Origin: Muribaculaceae bacterium | GTDB taxonomy: Bacteria; Bacteroidota; Bacteroidia; Bacteroidales; Muribaculaceae | Assembly: GCA_009775355.1 (NCBI GenBank) | Contig: VSPN01000001.1 | Coordinates: 67,701-131,700, forward strand | Length of the DNA: 64,000 nt | Direction of reading: 5' to 3' | Part shown: piece after piece, positions 46,744-54,644 of the stretch | How the letters are laid out: every line of letters starts with the position of its first letter | Position numbering within the stretch: the stretch's first letter is position 1 | The notes under the pieces: model-generated | The model's input: the letters and a program-made list of their open reading frames with translations, nothing else | The model's database searches: none | Told to the model about the DNA's origin: nothing | Position numbers and translations under genes: made by a program

Positions 46744-47865
46744 ATGAACGAAAACACCACACCCCGCGCCGCACGCGGACGCGACGGCAAAAAGATAGTA
46801 CTCAGCGGAATACGCGCCACCGGAAACCTTCACCTCGGCAACTACTATGGCGCACTCAGCAAATTCGTCAGGATGCAGGATGACTATGACTGCCGCTACT
46901 TCGTGGCCGATCTTCACGCACTGACCACGCATCCGGATCCCAAGATGCTGCATGAGAATGTGAAACAGATTCTCGCCGAATATCTCGCAGCCGGTCTCGA
47001 CCCTGACAAAAACACGATATACGTACAGAGCGACGTGCCGGAGATAGCCGAGATGTATCTGCTCATGAACATGCATGTGGGTATCGGCGAGCTGATGCGC
47101 ACCGCCTCGTTCAAAGACAAAGCCCGCAAGGCTCTCGGCATTTCCTCTCCCGCCGCCGGCGAGGGAGAGAGCGCAGACGACGACGAGGGGATCGAGAAGC
47201 AGATAATCGGCAACCAGACCAACCAGCGTGTCAACGCCGGACTCCTGACTTATCCCACGCTCATGGCTGTCGACATCCTCATACACCATGCTGACCTCGT
47301 GCCTGTAGGAAAAGACCAGGAACAGCACCTTGAGCTGACCCGTCGTTTCGCACGCCGTTTCAACTCATTCTACAAGACACCCTATTTCGGGGAACCCGTG
47401 AACTTCAACTTCGGACCACAGTCAGTAAAGGTTCCCGGGCTCGACGGTTCCGGCAAGATGGGCAAGAGCGAGGGAAACTGCATCTATCTGATCGACGACG
47501 AAAAGACACTCCGCAAGAAAGTGATGAGAGCCGTCACCGACGAAGGTCCGAAAGAACCGGGTCAGGAAGTCACAGAGCCGATACGCAATCTGTTCACTCT
47601 CATGGAACTCGTATCAGAGCCCTCGACACTGCAGCACTTCAAGGACGCATATGCCGACTGCTCCATACGCTACGGCGATCTTAAAAAGCAGCTTGCCGAA
47701 GACATACTCAAGGTCACACTCCCGATCAGGGAACGCATATTCGACATCCGCGACAACGACGAATATCTGTCGCGCGTTGTGCGTCAGGGTGCCGAACGCG
47801 CCCGTGAAGCGGCTTCCGCCACACTCGCCGACGTGCGCCGCATAATGGGCATCCGCAGGTTCTAA
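46744..47865 (+). CDS. trpS: Tryptophan--tRNA ligase
   Basis: Class I synthetase of 373 residues. The HIGH-like motif is ATGNLHLGNYYGAL (residues about 23-36) and the KMSKS motif reads KMGKSEGN. An acidic insertion of about 25 residues (SPAAGEGESADDDEGIEKQ) sits in the catalytic fold after SFKDKARKAL and before VNAGLLTYP, where the common bacterial enzyme has a short loop. Everything else is standard. The stop shares one base with the ATG of the spmAB gene (TAATG), so translation is coupled. Confidence 0.95.
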   Translation: MNENTTPRAARGRDGKKIVLSGIRATGNLHLGNYYGALSKFVRMQDDYDCRYFVADLHALTTHPDPKMLHENVKQILAEYLAAGLDPDKNTIYVQSDVPEIAEMYLLMNMHVGIGELMRTASFKDKARKALGISSPAAGEGESADDDEGIEKQIIGNQTNQRVNAGLLTYPTLMAVDILIHHADLVPVGKDQEQHLELTRRFARRFNSFYKTPYFGEPVNFNFGPQSVKVPGLDGSGKMGKSEGNCIYLIDDEKTLRKKVMRAVTDEGPKEPGQEVTEPIRNLFTLMELVSEPSTLQHFKDAYADCSIRYGDLKKQLAEDILKVTLPIRERIFDIRDNDEYLSRVVRQGAERAREAASATLADVRRIMGIRRF

Positions 47866-49094
47866 TGGTTCTGAACTGGATCTGGATAGCGTTTCTTGTC
47901 ATCGCATTCCTGATGGCCGTCGGGCGCACTCTCATCGACGGCGACTTTCAGGTGTGGAGCGATGTCATGAACGCATCGTTCGATCAGGCTGCCTTCGCAT
48001 TCGAGATCTCGATCGGACTGACCGGAGTGCTGACCCTCTGGCTCGGGATCATGAAAATCGGGGAAAAGGGAGGAATGATCGAGTTTTTCGGCCGTCTGAT
48101 CAGCCCATTTTTTTCACGTCTTTTTCCCGGCATTCCGAAAGGGCACCCGGCCATGGGGGCGATATTCATGAACATCTCTGCCAACATGCTCGGGCTTGAC
48201 AACGCCGCAACCCCGATGGGACTCCGCGCCATGCAGGAAATGCAGAAGCTCAATCCGGAAAAAGACACCGCGACCGACGCGATGATCATGTTTCTTGTGC
48301 TCAACAGTTCGGGACTCTGCCTTGTGCCGATCAGCATCATGATGTACAGGGCGCAAGGCGGGGCCGCGAATCCGACCGACATATTCATACCCATACTGAT
48401 AGCCACAGCCGTCGCCACACTTGTCGGACTCGGCGCGCTCTGCCTCCGGCAGCGCATCCGCATGGACAAGGTTATATGGAGCTGGCTTGCTGGCATAGCC
48501 GCGTTTGTTGTAGCGGTGACATGGTTCTTCTCGCGTCTTCCAGCCGACAAGGTGCAGGTCTACAGCACATTCGCAGCCAACGTCATACTCTTCTGCGTGA
48601 TCATCGCCTTCATCGCGGCCGGAGTCAGGAAACATCTGCGCGTCTACGATGTTTTTATAGAAGGAGCTAAAGAGGGATTCCGGACAGCGGTCATGATCAT
48701 ACCATATCTTGTCGCCATACTTGTTGCCATAGGTATGTTCCGCGCCTCGGGAGCCCTCGACATATTCACGACGTGGGTGGAACGCCTTGTCAGCGGACTC
48801 GGCTTCGACTCCCAGTGGGTTGGCGCACTCCCTACAATGCTGATGAAACCGCTGAGCGGAAGCGGCAGCTGCGCCATGATGCTTGATGTCATGAAAGCCA
48901 ACGGACCTGATGCATTTGTCAGCAAACTTGCGGCAGCTGTGCGGGGATCGACCGACACAACATTCTATATCCTTGCCGTATACTTCGGATCGGTCGGGGT
49001 GTCAAAAACCCGCTATGCAGCGGGATACGCGCTTCTGGCCGACATAACGGGAGCGATCGCCGCCACACTCGTGGCATATTATTTTTTCATATAA
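47865..49094 (+). CDS. Fused SpmA-SpmB-type nucleoside recognition (Gate domain) membrane protein
   Basis: A 409-residue membrane protein joining two Gate domains, homologous to SpmA and SpmB of Bacillus fused in one chain. The first half carries MGAIFMNISANMLGLDNAATPMGLRAM with following helices; the second half has GFRTAVMIIPYLVAILVAIGMFRASG and GSSDTTFYI-like ARGSTDTTFYILAVYFGSV. About ten membrane helices are predicted. The organism does not sporulate, so 'spore maturation' is only the name of the relatives; transport of a small solute is likely but the solute is unknown. It lies between trpS and sdaA. Confidence 0.9.
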   Translation: MVLNWIWIAFLVIAFLMAVGRTLIDGDFQVWSDVMNASFDQAAFAFEISIGLTGVLTLWLGIMKIGEKGGMIEFFGRLISPFFSRLFPGIPKGHPAMGAIFMNISANMLGLDNAATPMGLRAMQEMQKLNPEKDTATDAMIMFLVLNSSGLCLVPISIMMYRAQGGAANPTDIFIPILIATAVATLVGLGALCLRQRIRMDKVIWSWLAGIAAFVVAVTWFFSRLPADKVQVYSTFAANVILFCVIIAFIAAGVRKHLRVYDVFIEGAKEGFRTAVMIIPYLVAILVAIGMFRASGALDIFTTWVERLVSGLGFDSQWVGALPTMLMKPLSGSGSCAMMLDVMKANGPDAFVSKLAAAVRGSTDTTFYILAVYFGSVGVSKTRYAAGYALLADITGAIAATLVAYYFFI

Positions 49095-49108
49095 GTAATC
49101 GAGAACCA

Positions 49109-50317
49109 ATGAAATCAATCAGGGAACTCTACAGGATCGGCACCGGGCCGTCGTCATCGCACACCATGGGTCCGCGCAAGGCGGCCGAGATGTTTCTTGC
49201 CGGCCATGCCGGTGCCAAAGGCTTTGAGGTGACTCTCTACGGCAGTCTGGCCGCCACCGGCAAGGGACACATGACCGACGAGGCTATAATCGACGTGCTT
49301 TCGCATGCAAACGTGCCGGTCAACATTGTGTGGAGACCGGATGTATTTCTCCCCTATCACCCCAACGGCATGAAATTCGCCGCTCTCAATTCCGCCGGAT
49401 TTCCCGAAGATGAATGGACTGTATATTCAGTCGGCGGAGGCGCTCTCGAATATGAAGGCATGCACCGCGAGGGAAGCGGAGAGATCTACACAATGAACTC
49501 CATGACCGAGATCAAGAATTACTGCGAACGCACCGGACACTGCTACTGGGAATATGTGGAGCACTGTGAGGGCGAGGGCATATATGATTTCCTTCGCGAG
49601 GTGTGGGAAGCGATGAAAGCATCGGTCGAACGGGGCATCAACAGAGAGGGGAGACTTCCCGGCCCGCTGAATCTTAAAAGAAAAGCTCTGACGTACTATG
49701 TCAAGGCGGGAGGCTATCGCGACAATCTGAAGAGCCGAGGTCTGGTGTTCGCTTATGCTCTGGCAGTGAGCGAGGAGAACGCATCGGGCGGCGTGATAGT
49801 CACCGCCCCGACATGCGGTTCAAGCGGCGTCGTGCCCGGAGTGCTCTATCATCTATGGAAAAGCCGCAACTTCTCTGAAGACCAGATGCTTCACGCCCTC
49901 GCCACGGCAGGTCTCTTCGGAAACATCGTCAAGCACAACGCCAGCATCTCGGGAGCGGATGTGGGATGTCAGGGAGAGGTCGGCGTGGCATGCGCCATGG
50001 CTGCCGCCGCTGCAAGCCAGTTGTTCGGCGGGAGTCCTGCCCAGATTGAATATGCCGCCGAGATGGGACTTGAGCACCATTTAGGCATGACCTGCGACCC
50101 GGTGTGCGGACTGGTTCAGATACCCTGCATAGAGCGCAACGCTTATGCCGCCGCCCGCGCTCTCGACGCCAACATATACTCCAGCTTTACCGACGGCGTG
50201 CACCGTGTAAGCTTCGACAAGCTTGTCAAAGTGATGAAAGAGACGGGGCACGACCTCCCCTCGCTCTACAAGGAAACCGGCACAGGCGGTCTGGCCAAAG
50301 ACTACGAGCAGATGTGA
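49109..50317 (+). CDS. sdaA: L-serine ammonia-lyase (iron-sulfur dependent)
   Basis: Converts L-serine to pyruvate and ammonia with a 4Fe-4S cluster. The single 402-residue chain combines the beta domain (GTGPSSSHTMGPRKAAEMF at the start) with the alpha domain (VTAPTCGSSGVVPGVLYHL, and later MGLEHHLGMTCDPVCGLVQIPCIERN), where the cluster Cys residues lie. It begins 14 bases after the spmAB gene, as third member of a trpS-spmAB-sdaA operon. Its stop is only 3 bases from the end of the convergent 49-residue peptide gene, without an intervening terminator. Confidence 0.96.
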   Translation: MKSIRELYRIGTGPSSSHTMGPRKAAEMFLAGHAGAKGFEVTLYGSLAATGKGHMTDEAIIDVLSHANVPVNIVWRPDVFLPYHPNGMKFAALNSAGFPEDEWTVYSVGGGALEYEGMHREGSGEIYTMNSMTEIKNYCERTGHCYWEYVEHCEGEGIYDFLREVWEAMKASVERGINREGRLPGPLNLKRKALTYYVKAGGYRDNLKSRGLVFAYALAVSEENASGGVIVTAPTCGSSGVVPGVLYHLWKSRNFSEDQMLHALATAGLFGNIVKHNASISGADVGCQGEVGVACAMAAAAASQLFGGSPAQIEYAAEMGLEHHLGMTCDPVCGLVQIPCIERNAYAAARALDANIYSSFTDGVHRVSFDKLVKVMKETGHDLPSLYKETGTGGLAKDYEQM

Positions 50318-50320
50318 CAT

Positions 50321-50470
50321 CTACCCCTTGCGCTCCGCCAGTTTCCCGGGCGTGAGTACTGTATGCCTGTCGCTGAACTTAAGAGCGTTAAGCTCAGACG
50401 GGTCAAGCTTGCGCGCACCATTCAGTTCGGTGCTGCCAAGATCAGGTATGGGAATCTGCAACGGTTTCAT
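50321..50470 (-). CDS. 49-residue peptide coupled to the VKOR gene
   Basis: A short gene below usual length cut-offs. Its ATG at 50470 overlaps the TGA of the C39-like/VKOR gene in an ATGA junction, the same junction found between thioredoxin and VKOR, which argues that it is translated. The peptide begins MKPLQIPIPDLG, has a helical middle (LDPSELNALKFSDRHT) and ends in a basic stretch (KLAERKG). It has no Cys, so it is not itself a disulfide substrate, and no double-Gly cleavage site. No known family is recognised. It could be a precursor peptide, a regulatory partner of the membrane protein, or a degenerate remnant of a longer C-terminal domain. Confidence 0.6.
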   Translation of the reverse strand: MKPLQIPIPDLGSTELNGARKLDPSELNALKFSDRHTVLTPGKLAERKG

Positions 50471-51489
50471 TTTCTTCTCAATTTACTTATCATCGGAATT
50501 ATTCTGTTCATTCCCAACAGAACAAATCCATAAACGGCAACAAGCACGAAGATATCCGGCTTAAGAGGGAATAAATCCTTAAGCCATCCTCCGGCGAGAT
50601 AACTGAAAAACAGAAGCCAGAGCGTGCACTGCACACTCACACATAGAGTGCACCACGCCTTTGCCCTGAATCTCTGGTACCAGATGCTCCATACCGTAAA
50701 AGGAAGACAGCACACATTGCATGCCGCCACATAGATTATAGAAGCGGGAAACATCAGTATTGACAGTAGGCTGACAGAAAAATACGTCAGTCCGACCTCA
50801 CTCCAGCTGAAAATGCCGAAGAAGCTTGACGCTCCGGTCTCAAGCACCGTGTCGCATCCCTCCTTCTGAAGCACTCCGCACACTTTGTCGGTAAACCGGC
50901 TTTTGATCCGCAACGATTTTCGGACCAGCATAATAGAGAGAGCCAGGCCGCAGCAATTCAGAAAAACCGATAATATGGCAGGCACACTGCGCCATATGCC
51001 CTGCGTGACGAACATCCACACAAAGAGAGCCGCCGCAAGGATGACTAACAGAATCCTCTTGACTTTGCCGAACAACAAGAGCTTGGCATGAGAGGCATAG
51101 TCGGGTTCCTCAGCCGAAGACGATGGAAAAGCCAGAAACACATTGCCGTCCCATACGTCGCAAAACGCATGGAGCGACATAGTCTCCGTAACGCCTTGGC
51201 TCAGATAACTGACGTGATCTCTGTCAGTCGCCGTCACGATCACAAATCCCTGAGGCGTGTGTGCAAGAAAAGGAGGCGTCAGAGCCAGTATCTCCATGCG
51301 ATCCGAAAGCATGAGACCCTGACTCTTCACTCCATACTCATCAAGGAGCTTACCCATGCCGAACAGAGATCTGAACGACATGTCGTCAAAGCGCCTTGTC
51401 GTATAGCCGCGAGTATGCGGCACGCCAAGCGCGCCGAGAAAATCCGACAATATGTAATTAGACTCCCCATCCATCGGCGTCCGTGTCAT
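50467..51489 (-). CDS. C39-like domain fused to vitamin K epoxide reductase (VKOR)
   Basis: Membrane protein of 340 residues from ATG at 51489, which overlaps the thioredoxin stop in ATGA. The N-terminal 120 residues resemble the C39 peptidase fold (SNYILSDFLGALGVPHTRGY and PPFLAHTPQGFVIVT) but lack the catalytic Cys, so it is probably a non-cleaving, peptide-binding version. The VKOR part has the loop Cys pair (VCGVLQKEGCDTVL), the active site CxxC (AWCTLCVSV) and four to five helices. VKOR enzymes form disulfides by passing electrons to quinones. In relatives that I recall from Bacteroides a further thioredoxin-like domain follows the VKOR domain; here the chain stops (MISKLRRK). Confidence 0.88.
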   Translation of the reverse strand: MTRTPMDGESNYILSDFLGALGVPHTRGYTTRRFDDMSFRSLFGMGKLLDEYGVKSQGLMLSDRMEILALTPPFLAHTPQGFVIVTATDRDHVSYLSQGVTETMSLHAFCDVWDGNVFLAFPSSSAEEPDYASHAKLLLFGKVKRILLVILAAALFVWMFVTQGIWRSVPAILSVFLNCCGLALSIMLVRKSLRIKSRFTDKVCGVLQKEGCDTVLETGASSFFGIFSWSEVGLTYFSVSLLSILMFPASIIYVAACNVCCLPFTVWSIWYQRFRAKAWCTLCVSVQCTLWLLFFSYLAGGWLKDLFPLKPDIFVLVAVYGFVLLGMNRIIPMISKLRRK

Positions 51490-51782
51490 TTCAAGGCTTT
51501 CTCTATCTGAGACAGAAGCAGTTCCCCCTCCATTTCGCCGCTCTGGCGCCACACCTCATGGCCGTCACGATATATGATAAATGTTGGCACAGACTGCACT
51601 TCCGCTTCCTGCGAAGCCTCCTGACTGGCATCTATGTCAAGCTGGACGATGTCGGCTTTCTGTCCGACAAGTTCCTTTACCTGATCGACTACCGGCATCA
51701 TACGCTGGCAATGAGGACACCATGTGGCGAAAAATTCCACTACTGTAACTTTGCTGCTGTTGATAAGATCTGTGTAATTCAT
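51486..51782 (-). CDS. Thioredoxin-fold protein (active site WCPHC)
   Basis: A 98-residue single-domain thioredoxin starting at ATG 51782 (MNYTDLINSSKVTVVEFFATW). The active site is WCPHC rather than the WCGPC of classical thioredoxin, resembling oxidising enzymes in its histidine. The cis-Pro loop is QSVPTFIIY. No signal peptide is visible, so it should be cytoplasmic. It opens an operon in which the VKOR fusion and the 49-residue peptide follow, each joined by a 4-base stop/start overlap, and so is a natural partner for the VKOR domain. An in-frame ATG 12 codons upstream (51818) would read through heptamer repeats and is less likely. Confidence 0.9.
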   Translation of the reverse strand: MNYTDLINSSKVTVVEFFATWCPHCQRMMPVVDQVKELVGQKADIVQLDIDASQEASQEAEVQSVPTFIIYRDGHEVWRQSGEMEGELLLSQIEKALK

Positions 51783-51784
51783 AG

Positions 51785-51812
51785 TGATAAATGATAAGTG
51801 ATAATTGATAAG
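51785..51812 (-). repeat. Four tandem heptamers before the thioredoxin gene
   Basis: TGATAAA, TGATAAG, TGATAAT and TGATAAG follow one another on the plus strand (four units of TGATAAN), 3 bases upstream of the ATG on the minus strand. The repeat occupies the place of the ribosome-binding region. A change in unit number would alter the distance from upstream signals. Confidence 0.85.
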
Positions 51813-51862
51813 TGCCATCAGGATTCAAACGAGCGCAAATGAGTGTCAGACAAAACCGGCTG

Positions 51863-52405
51863 TCATACGCCCTTGTCGACGTTGTAGACCTCGGTCAGCA
51901 TCTCGCGGAGATCGCGCGTGTCTTTGAGATCCACATTTCCATGAGTCATAAGCATCATCTCCTCACCCGACTGTTCCGCACTGTAGGGAGGCTGGACATA
52001 GTTTATATCCTCGCGCATGCGGAAACCGTTTTTTTCATAGAACGCGATTCTGCGTCTCGCCTCCTCGGTTTCAGGCTTCTCGACTTCGATCAGCACATCC
52101 TGCCCCGCTATGTCAAACAGATGAGACAGCATGCTCCGTCCGATGTTTTTCGACCTGTGCGCCGGGTCAACCGCGAAATGCTCGATATATACGTACCCTT
52201 TGAACACCCAGTAAGTCAGAAAGCCGAGAAAGTCATTTCCTCCGTCGTCATAGACGAAACCTTTGAATTTCCCTCCTTTTTCCTTTACGAAAGAGGCCAC
52301 ATGTTCTGCACTTTTGTATATTCTCCGCTCATCGGCGGGAAAACTCGCGTTATAAAGTTTAAGAAATGAAGGATAGTCCTTCACATCAAGATCTCTGAAT
52401 TCCAT
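51863..52405 (-). CDS. GNAT family N-acetyltransferase
   Basis: A 180-residue acetyltransferase starting MEFRDLDVKDYPSFLKLYN at 52405; an ATG eight codons upstream is less plausible. The central motif A is YVYIEHFAVDPAHRSKNIGRSMLSHLF, which holds the acetyl-CoA binding turn, followed by RIAFYEKNGFRM of the C-terminal GNAT part. The acceptor is unknown. It lies 80 bases ahead of the thioredoxin start on the same strand and may or may not share its transcript. Confidence 0.88.
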   Translation of the reverse strand: MEFRDLDVKDYPSFLKLYNASFPADERRIYKSAEHVASFVKEKGGKFKGFVYDDGGNDFLGFLTYWVFKGYVYIEHFAVDPAHRSKNIGRSMLSHLFDIAGQDVLIEVEKPETEEARRRIAFYEKNGFRMREDINYVQPPYSAEQSGEEMMLMTHGNVDLKDTRDLREMLTEVYNVDKGV

Positions 52406-52453
52406 AATATACACTTTTAGACGGCACAATCGGCCGACTTTTTATAAGAAAAC

Positions 52454-52479
52454 GACCAAAGCCCTGATAAAGTTTGGTC
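52454..52479 (-). terminator. Possible terminator after the SemiSWEET gene
   Basis: On the minus strand GACCAAA (52479 down) pairs with TTTGGTC ending at 52454, followed by GTTTTCTTATAAAAAG. The hairpin touches the stop codon and is only 7 bp, so support is moderate. Confidence 0.45.
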
Positions 52480-52753
52480 ATCCGTTTTTCCGGCGACAGT
52501 CGTTACGCAGTTTAATCATTGTGATCACCACGCAACAGACAGTCGTGATGACGTTGGTAATGACAAGCGGCACATTGCCGGTCAATATTCCCTGCAGGAT
52601 AAAGAAAAACCCGCCGAATCCCATAAGCAGGAAAGTAGGGAGCGCGATGCCGTCGGTGTCGCGTGTGCGTATGGTGTAGACCGCCTGCGGCAGATAGCCG
52701 CAGACCATGCATATGGCGGCCAGATAGCCGACTATAGTCAATATTGTATCCAT
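52478..52753 (-). CDS. SemiSWEET-type sugar transporter (PQ-loop)
   Basis: A 91-residue protein from ATG at 52753 with three membrane helices, the minimum half-unit of SWEET transporters, which work as dimers. The PQ motif is in MVCGYLPQAVYTIRTRDTDGI, followed by the second helix (FLLMGFGGFFFILQGIL) and the third with VITNVITTVCCVVITMI; the Asn residue in the third helix is the expected substrate-contact position. An upstream ATG would add 52 residues that look unlike any transporter and is rejected. The sugar cannot be predicted. The exporter genes lie upstream on the same strand. Confidence 0.9.
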   Translation of the reverse strand: MDTILTIVGYLAAICMVCGYLPQAVYTIRTRDTDGIALPTFLLMGFGGFFFILQGILTGNVPLVITNVITTVCCVVITMIKLRNDCRRKNG

Positions 52754-52832
52754 AAGTAAGTGTCCAAATTTACGTAACAAGCAATACGCAAAAATAGTCA
52801 TTTTTATTGTAATCACAACCGCCTTATTGCAA

Positions 52833-53315
52833 TCACAACTGCCGCGTTGCCTGAAACGATATTTTAGGCAGCAGAAACATCGGAATGGTCGCCCCCACCA
52901 CCATGGCAAGCAGAATAAAGAATGTGGTCAGGCCATTGTTGGCAAACAGATAGAAATAGTGAAGAAATTCCTTTTCGCCGCCATAATACATGCACATGAC
53001 GAGAGCACCGAATGTCTTGTAGGCATATATGCCCGGTATCATCGGAAGCAACGCCGGATAGAGGGCTGATTCTGCCGGAATCCGCGCATGAGGAGAGAAG
53101 AGCACGGCAAGAAGGCCTATCAGAGCTGAGGCGCACAGGCTTGACACAACAATATGCCAGCCGGCGGAATGCATCAGGCAGAACCGCAGCGAGTGCCCGG
53201 CGGCAGCAATCAGCGCACAGTACAGGTAAGCCCGTCTCGGCGGATTGCTGATGGCCGAGAATCCTATTGCCGCCACAGCGGCAAACAGTGCATCCTGAAA
53301 TAATTCGACAACCAT
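52833..53315 (-). CDS. Threonine/serine exporter, small ThrE_2-type subunit
   Basis: A 160-residue membrane protein with about five helices, matching the DUF3815/ThrE_2 half of ThrE-type amino acid exporters. Landmarks are AALLPMIPGIYAYKTF-like PALLPMIPGIYAYKTFGALV and the closing AMVVGATIPMFLL. It follows the large subunit gene by 33 bases, so the two-part exporter is encoded in one transcript. Serine or threonine export fits the neighbouring serine deaminase, though only by association. Confidence 0.9.
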   Translation of the reverse strand: MVVELFQDALFAAVAAIGFSAISNPPRRAYLYCALIAAAGHSLRFCLMHSAGWHIVVSSLCASALIGLLAVLFSPHARIPAESALYPALLPMIPGIYAYKTFGALVMCMYYGGEKEFLHYFYLFANNGLTTFFILLAMVVGATIPMFLLPKISFQATRQL

Positions 53316-53348
53316 GATCGAGAGTTTGTTAAATTACAATTTCCGGGA

Positions 53349-54170
53349 TCAGAACATGGGCACATGCATCAGCGCCATACCGGCGCACAGTCCGAACGAC
53401 AGGCAGCATACGAGCACAATGGCATGCATCGCCCTGCCGTATGCGCATATATAGTGACGGTCGATCAGATCGCAGAACGAGTTGATGAACGGAATACCCG
53501 GCACAAGATAAAGCACACTTGTGGCCACTGCAATCTCCGGCGTAAGACCCAGACCTGTTATGCCGCCCGCACATGCCGTCACCGAAGAGACAAACGAGCA
53601 TGCAAGCACCGTGAGCCGCATGTCAATATGTCGCGAAAGGAGTGCCCGTTTGAGCATATACCCTATAAATGTGGCGACAAACACGACAGCCATTGCCCAC
53701 ACGTCGCCGCTGAAAAGGCGGCAGAAAGAGGCGTTAGCGAGAGAGACAAGAAATGTCAGGGTCCACGGGCTGACACACGAGCAGTTGCAGACTCGGGGCA
53801 AGACTGCTCTCGCCTCAAAGAAACCAATCTTGCCGTCTGCCATCTGCCATGACAGGCGACTGAGATCGGTGATACGCGCGAAACTGATCGGCATTTCGCG
53901 TATGGCCACTACCGAGGTGCAGTCTTCCGCACCTCTGGTCACGGTGATATGAATGTGCCGAGGCAGAATGCTGAACTCGACGTTCATGCCGACTGAAGCC
54001 GCGATGCGCTTCATGTTTTTCTCAAGACGCACGCATGTGCATCCGCTTCCGAACAACTGCACGGCATATTCCGACAGAAAAAGAGTAGTCTCCCTGACAT
54101 CAGGTCTACGGCTAAGAGACGCCGGCGTGTCGTCTTGATACGGAACCGGATTTTCGCAATCACAAACCAT
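53349..54170 (-). CDS. Threonine/serine exporter, large ThrE_1-type subunit
   Basis: A 273-residue membrane protein of the DUF1212/ThrE family from ATG at 54170 (MVCDCENPVPYQDDTPASL). The soluble N-terminal domain (ETTLFLSEYAVQLFGSGCTC and MNVEFSILPRHIHITVT) precedes about five membrane helices, with LYLVPGIPFINSFCDLIDRHY near the end. In Corynebacterium ThrE is a single chain; here, as in many bacteria, it is split into two genes. The start 15 codons upstream is possible but has no family match. Confidence 0.9.
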   Translation of the reverse strand: MVCDCENPVPYQDDTPASLSRRPDVRETTLFLSEYAVQLFGSGCTCVRLEKNMKRIAASVGMNVEFSILPRHIHITVTRGAEDCTSVVAIREMPISFARITDLSRLSWQMADGKIGFFEARAVLPRVCNCSCVSPWTLTFLVSLANASFCRLFSGDVWAMAVVFVATFIGYMLKRALLSRHIDMRLTVLACSFVSSVTACAGGITGLGLTPEIAVATSVLYLVPGIPFINSFCDLIDRHYICAYGRAMHAIVLVCCLSFGLCAGMALMHVPMF

Positions 54171-54326
54171 ATGAATGTTTCCTTGATAATGTAACCTTTG
54201 CCGGAACGATATCACGAACCGGATACCCTTCCTGAAATATTAACAACGGAACAGAGCGATATTATCCAGAAAACTTTGTAAATTTGCACCGTAATCAGGC
54301 ACTACAGCCATGATTACGGCCAAATG

Positions 54327-54366
54327 CAGGAATATTCACAATTGAACAGGAATATTCACAATTGAA
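54327..54366 (+). repeat. 20-base perfect tandem repeat before the TSCPD gene
   Basis: CAGGAATATTCACAATTGAA occurs twice in direct succession (54327-54346 and 54347-54366), ending 14 bases before the ATG at 54381. A -7 element (TAAATTTG, 54279-54286) lies upstream, so the duplication sits in the leader. Confidence 0.93.
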
Positions 54367-54380
54367 ACAGACTATTTGAA

Positions 54381-54644
54381 ATGAGATTCACATATCAGAC
54401 CGAGGGCACATGCTCTCGACAGATCGACATCGAGGTCGAGAACGGAGTTGTAAAAGAGGTTGTGTTCACCGGTGGATGCCACGGAAACACGCAGGGAATC
54501 GGAGCTCTTGTCAAGGGCATGAAATGTGAGGAGGTGATCAGCCGTCTATCAGGAATCCGCTGTAAAGCCAAGCCGACCTCATGTCCTGACCAACTGGCTC
54601 AGGCTCTGTCACAGATTGACAACAGAAAAAAGACTCTTTCCTGA
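54381..54644 (+). CDS. TIGR03905-type TSCPD domain protein
   Basis: An 87-residue protein with the TSCPD motif near its end (PTSCPDQLAQAL) and the preceding conserved TGGCHGNTQGIGALVKGM. The TSCPD domain also forms the tail of some adenosylcobalamin-dependent ribonucleotide reductases; the free-standing form has no known function, but its Cys residues (Cys11, Cys33, Cys49, Cys61, Cys68) could hold a metal. Its last 36 bases overlap the 3' end of the convergent Ogt-type gene, an antisense overlap of coding sequence. Confidence 0.9.
   Translation: MRFTYQTEGTCSRQIDIEVENGVVKEVVFTGGCHGNTQGIGALVKGMKCEEVISRLSGIRCKAKPTSCPDQLAQALSQIDNRKKTLS

Noticed and set aside
46519..47328. 269-codon frame on the minus strand opposite trpS
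   Set aside because: It lies antisense to a clear trpS gene and has no recognisable domain.
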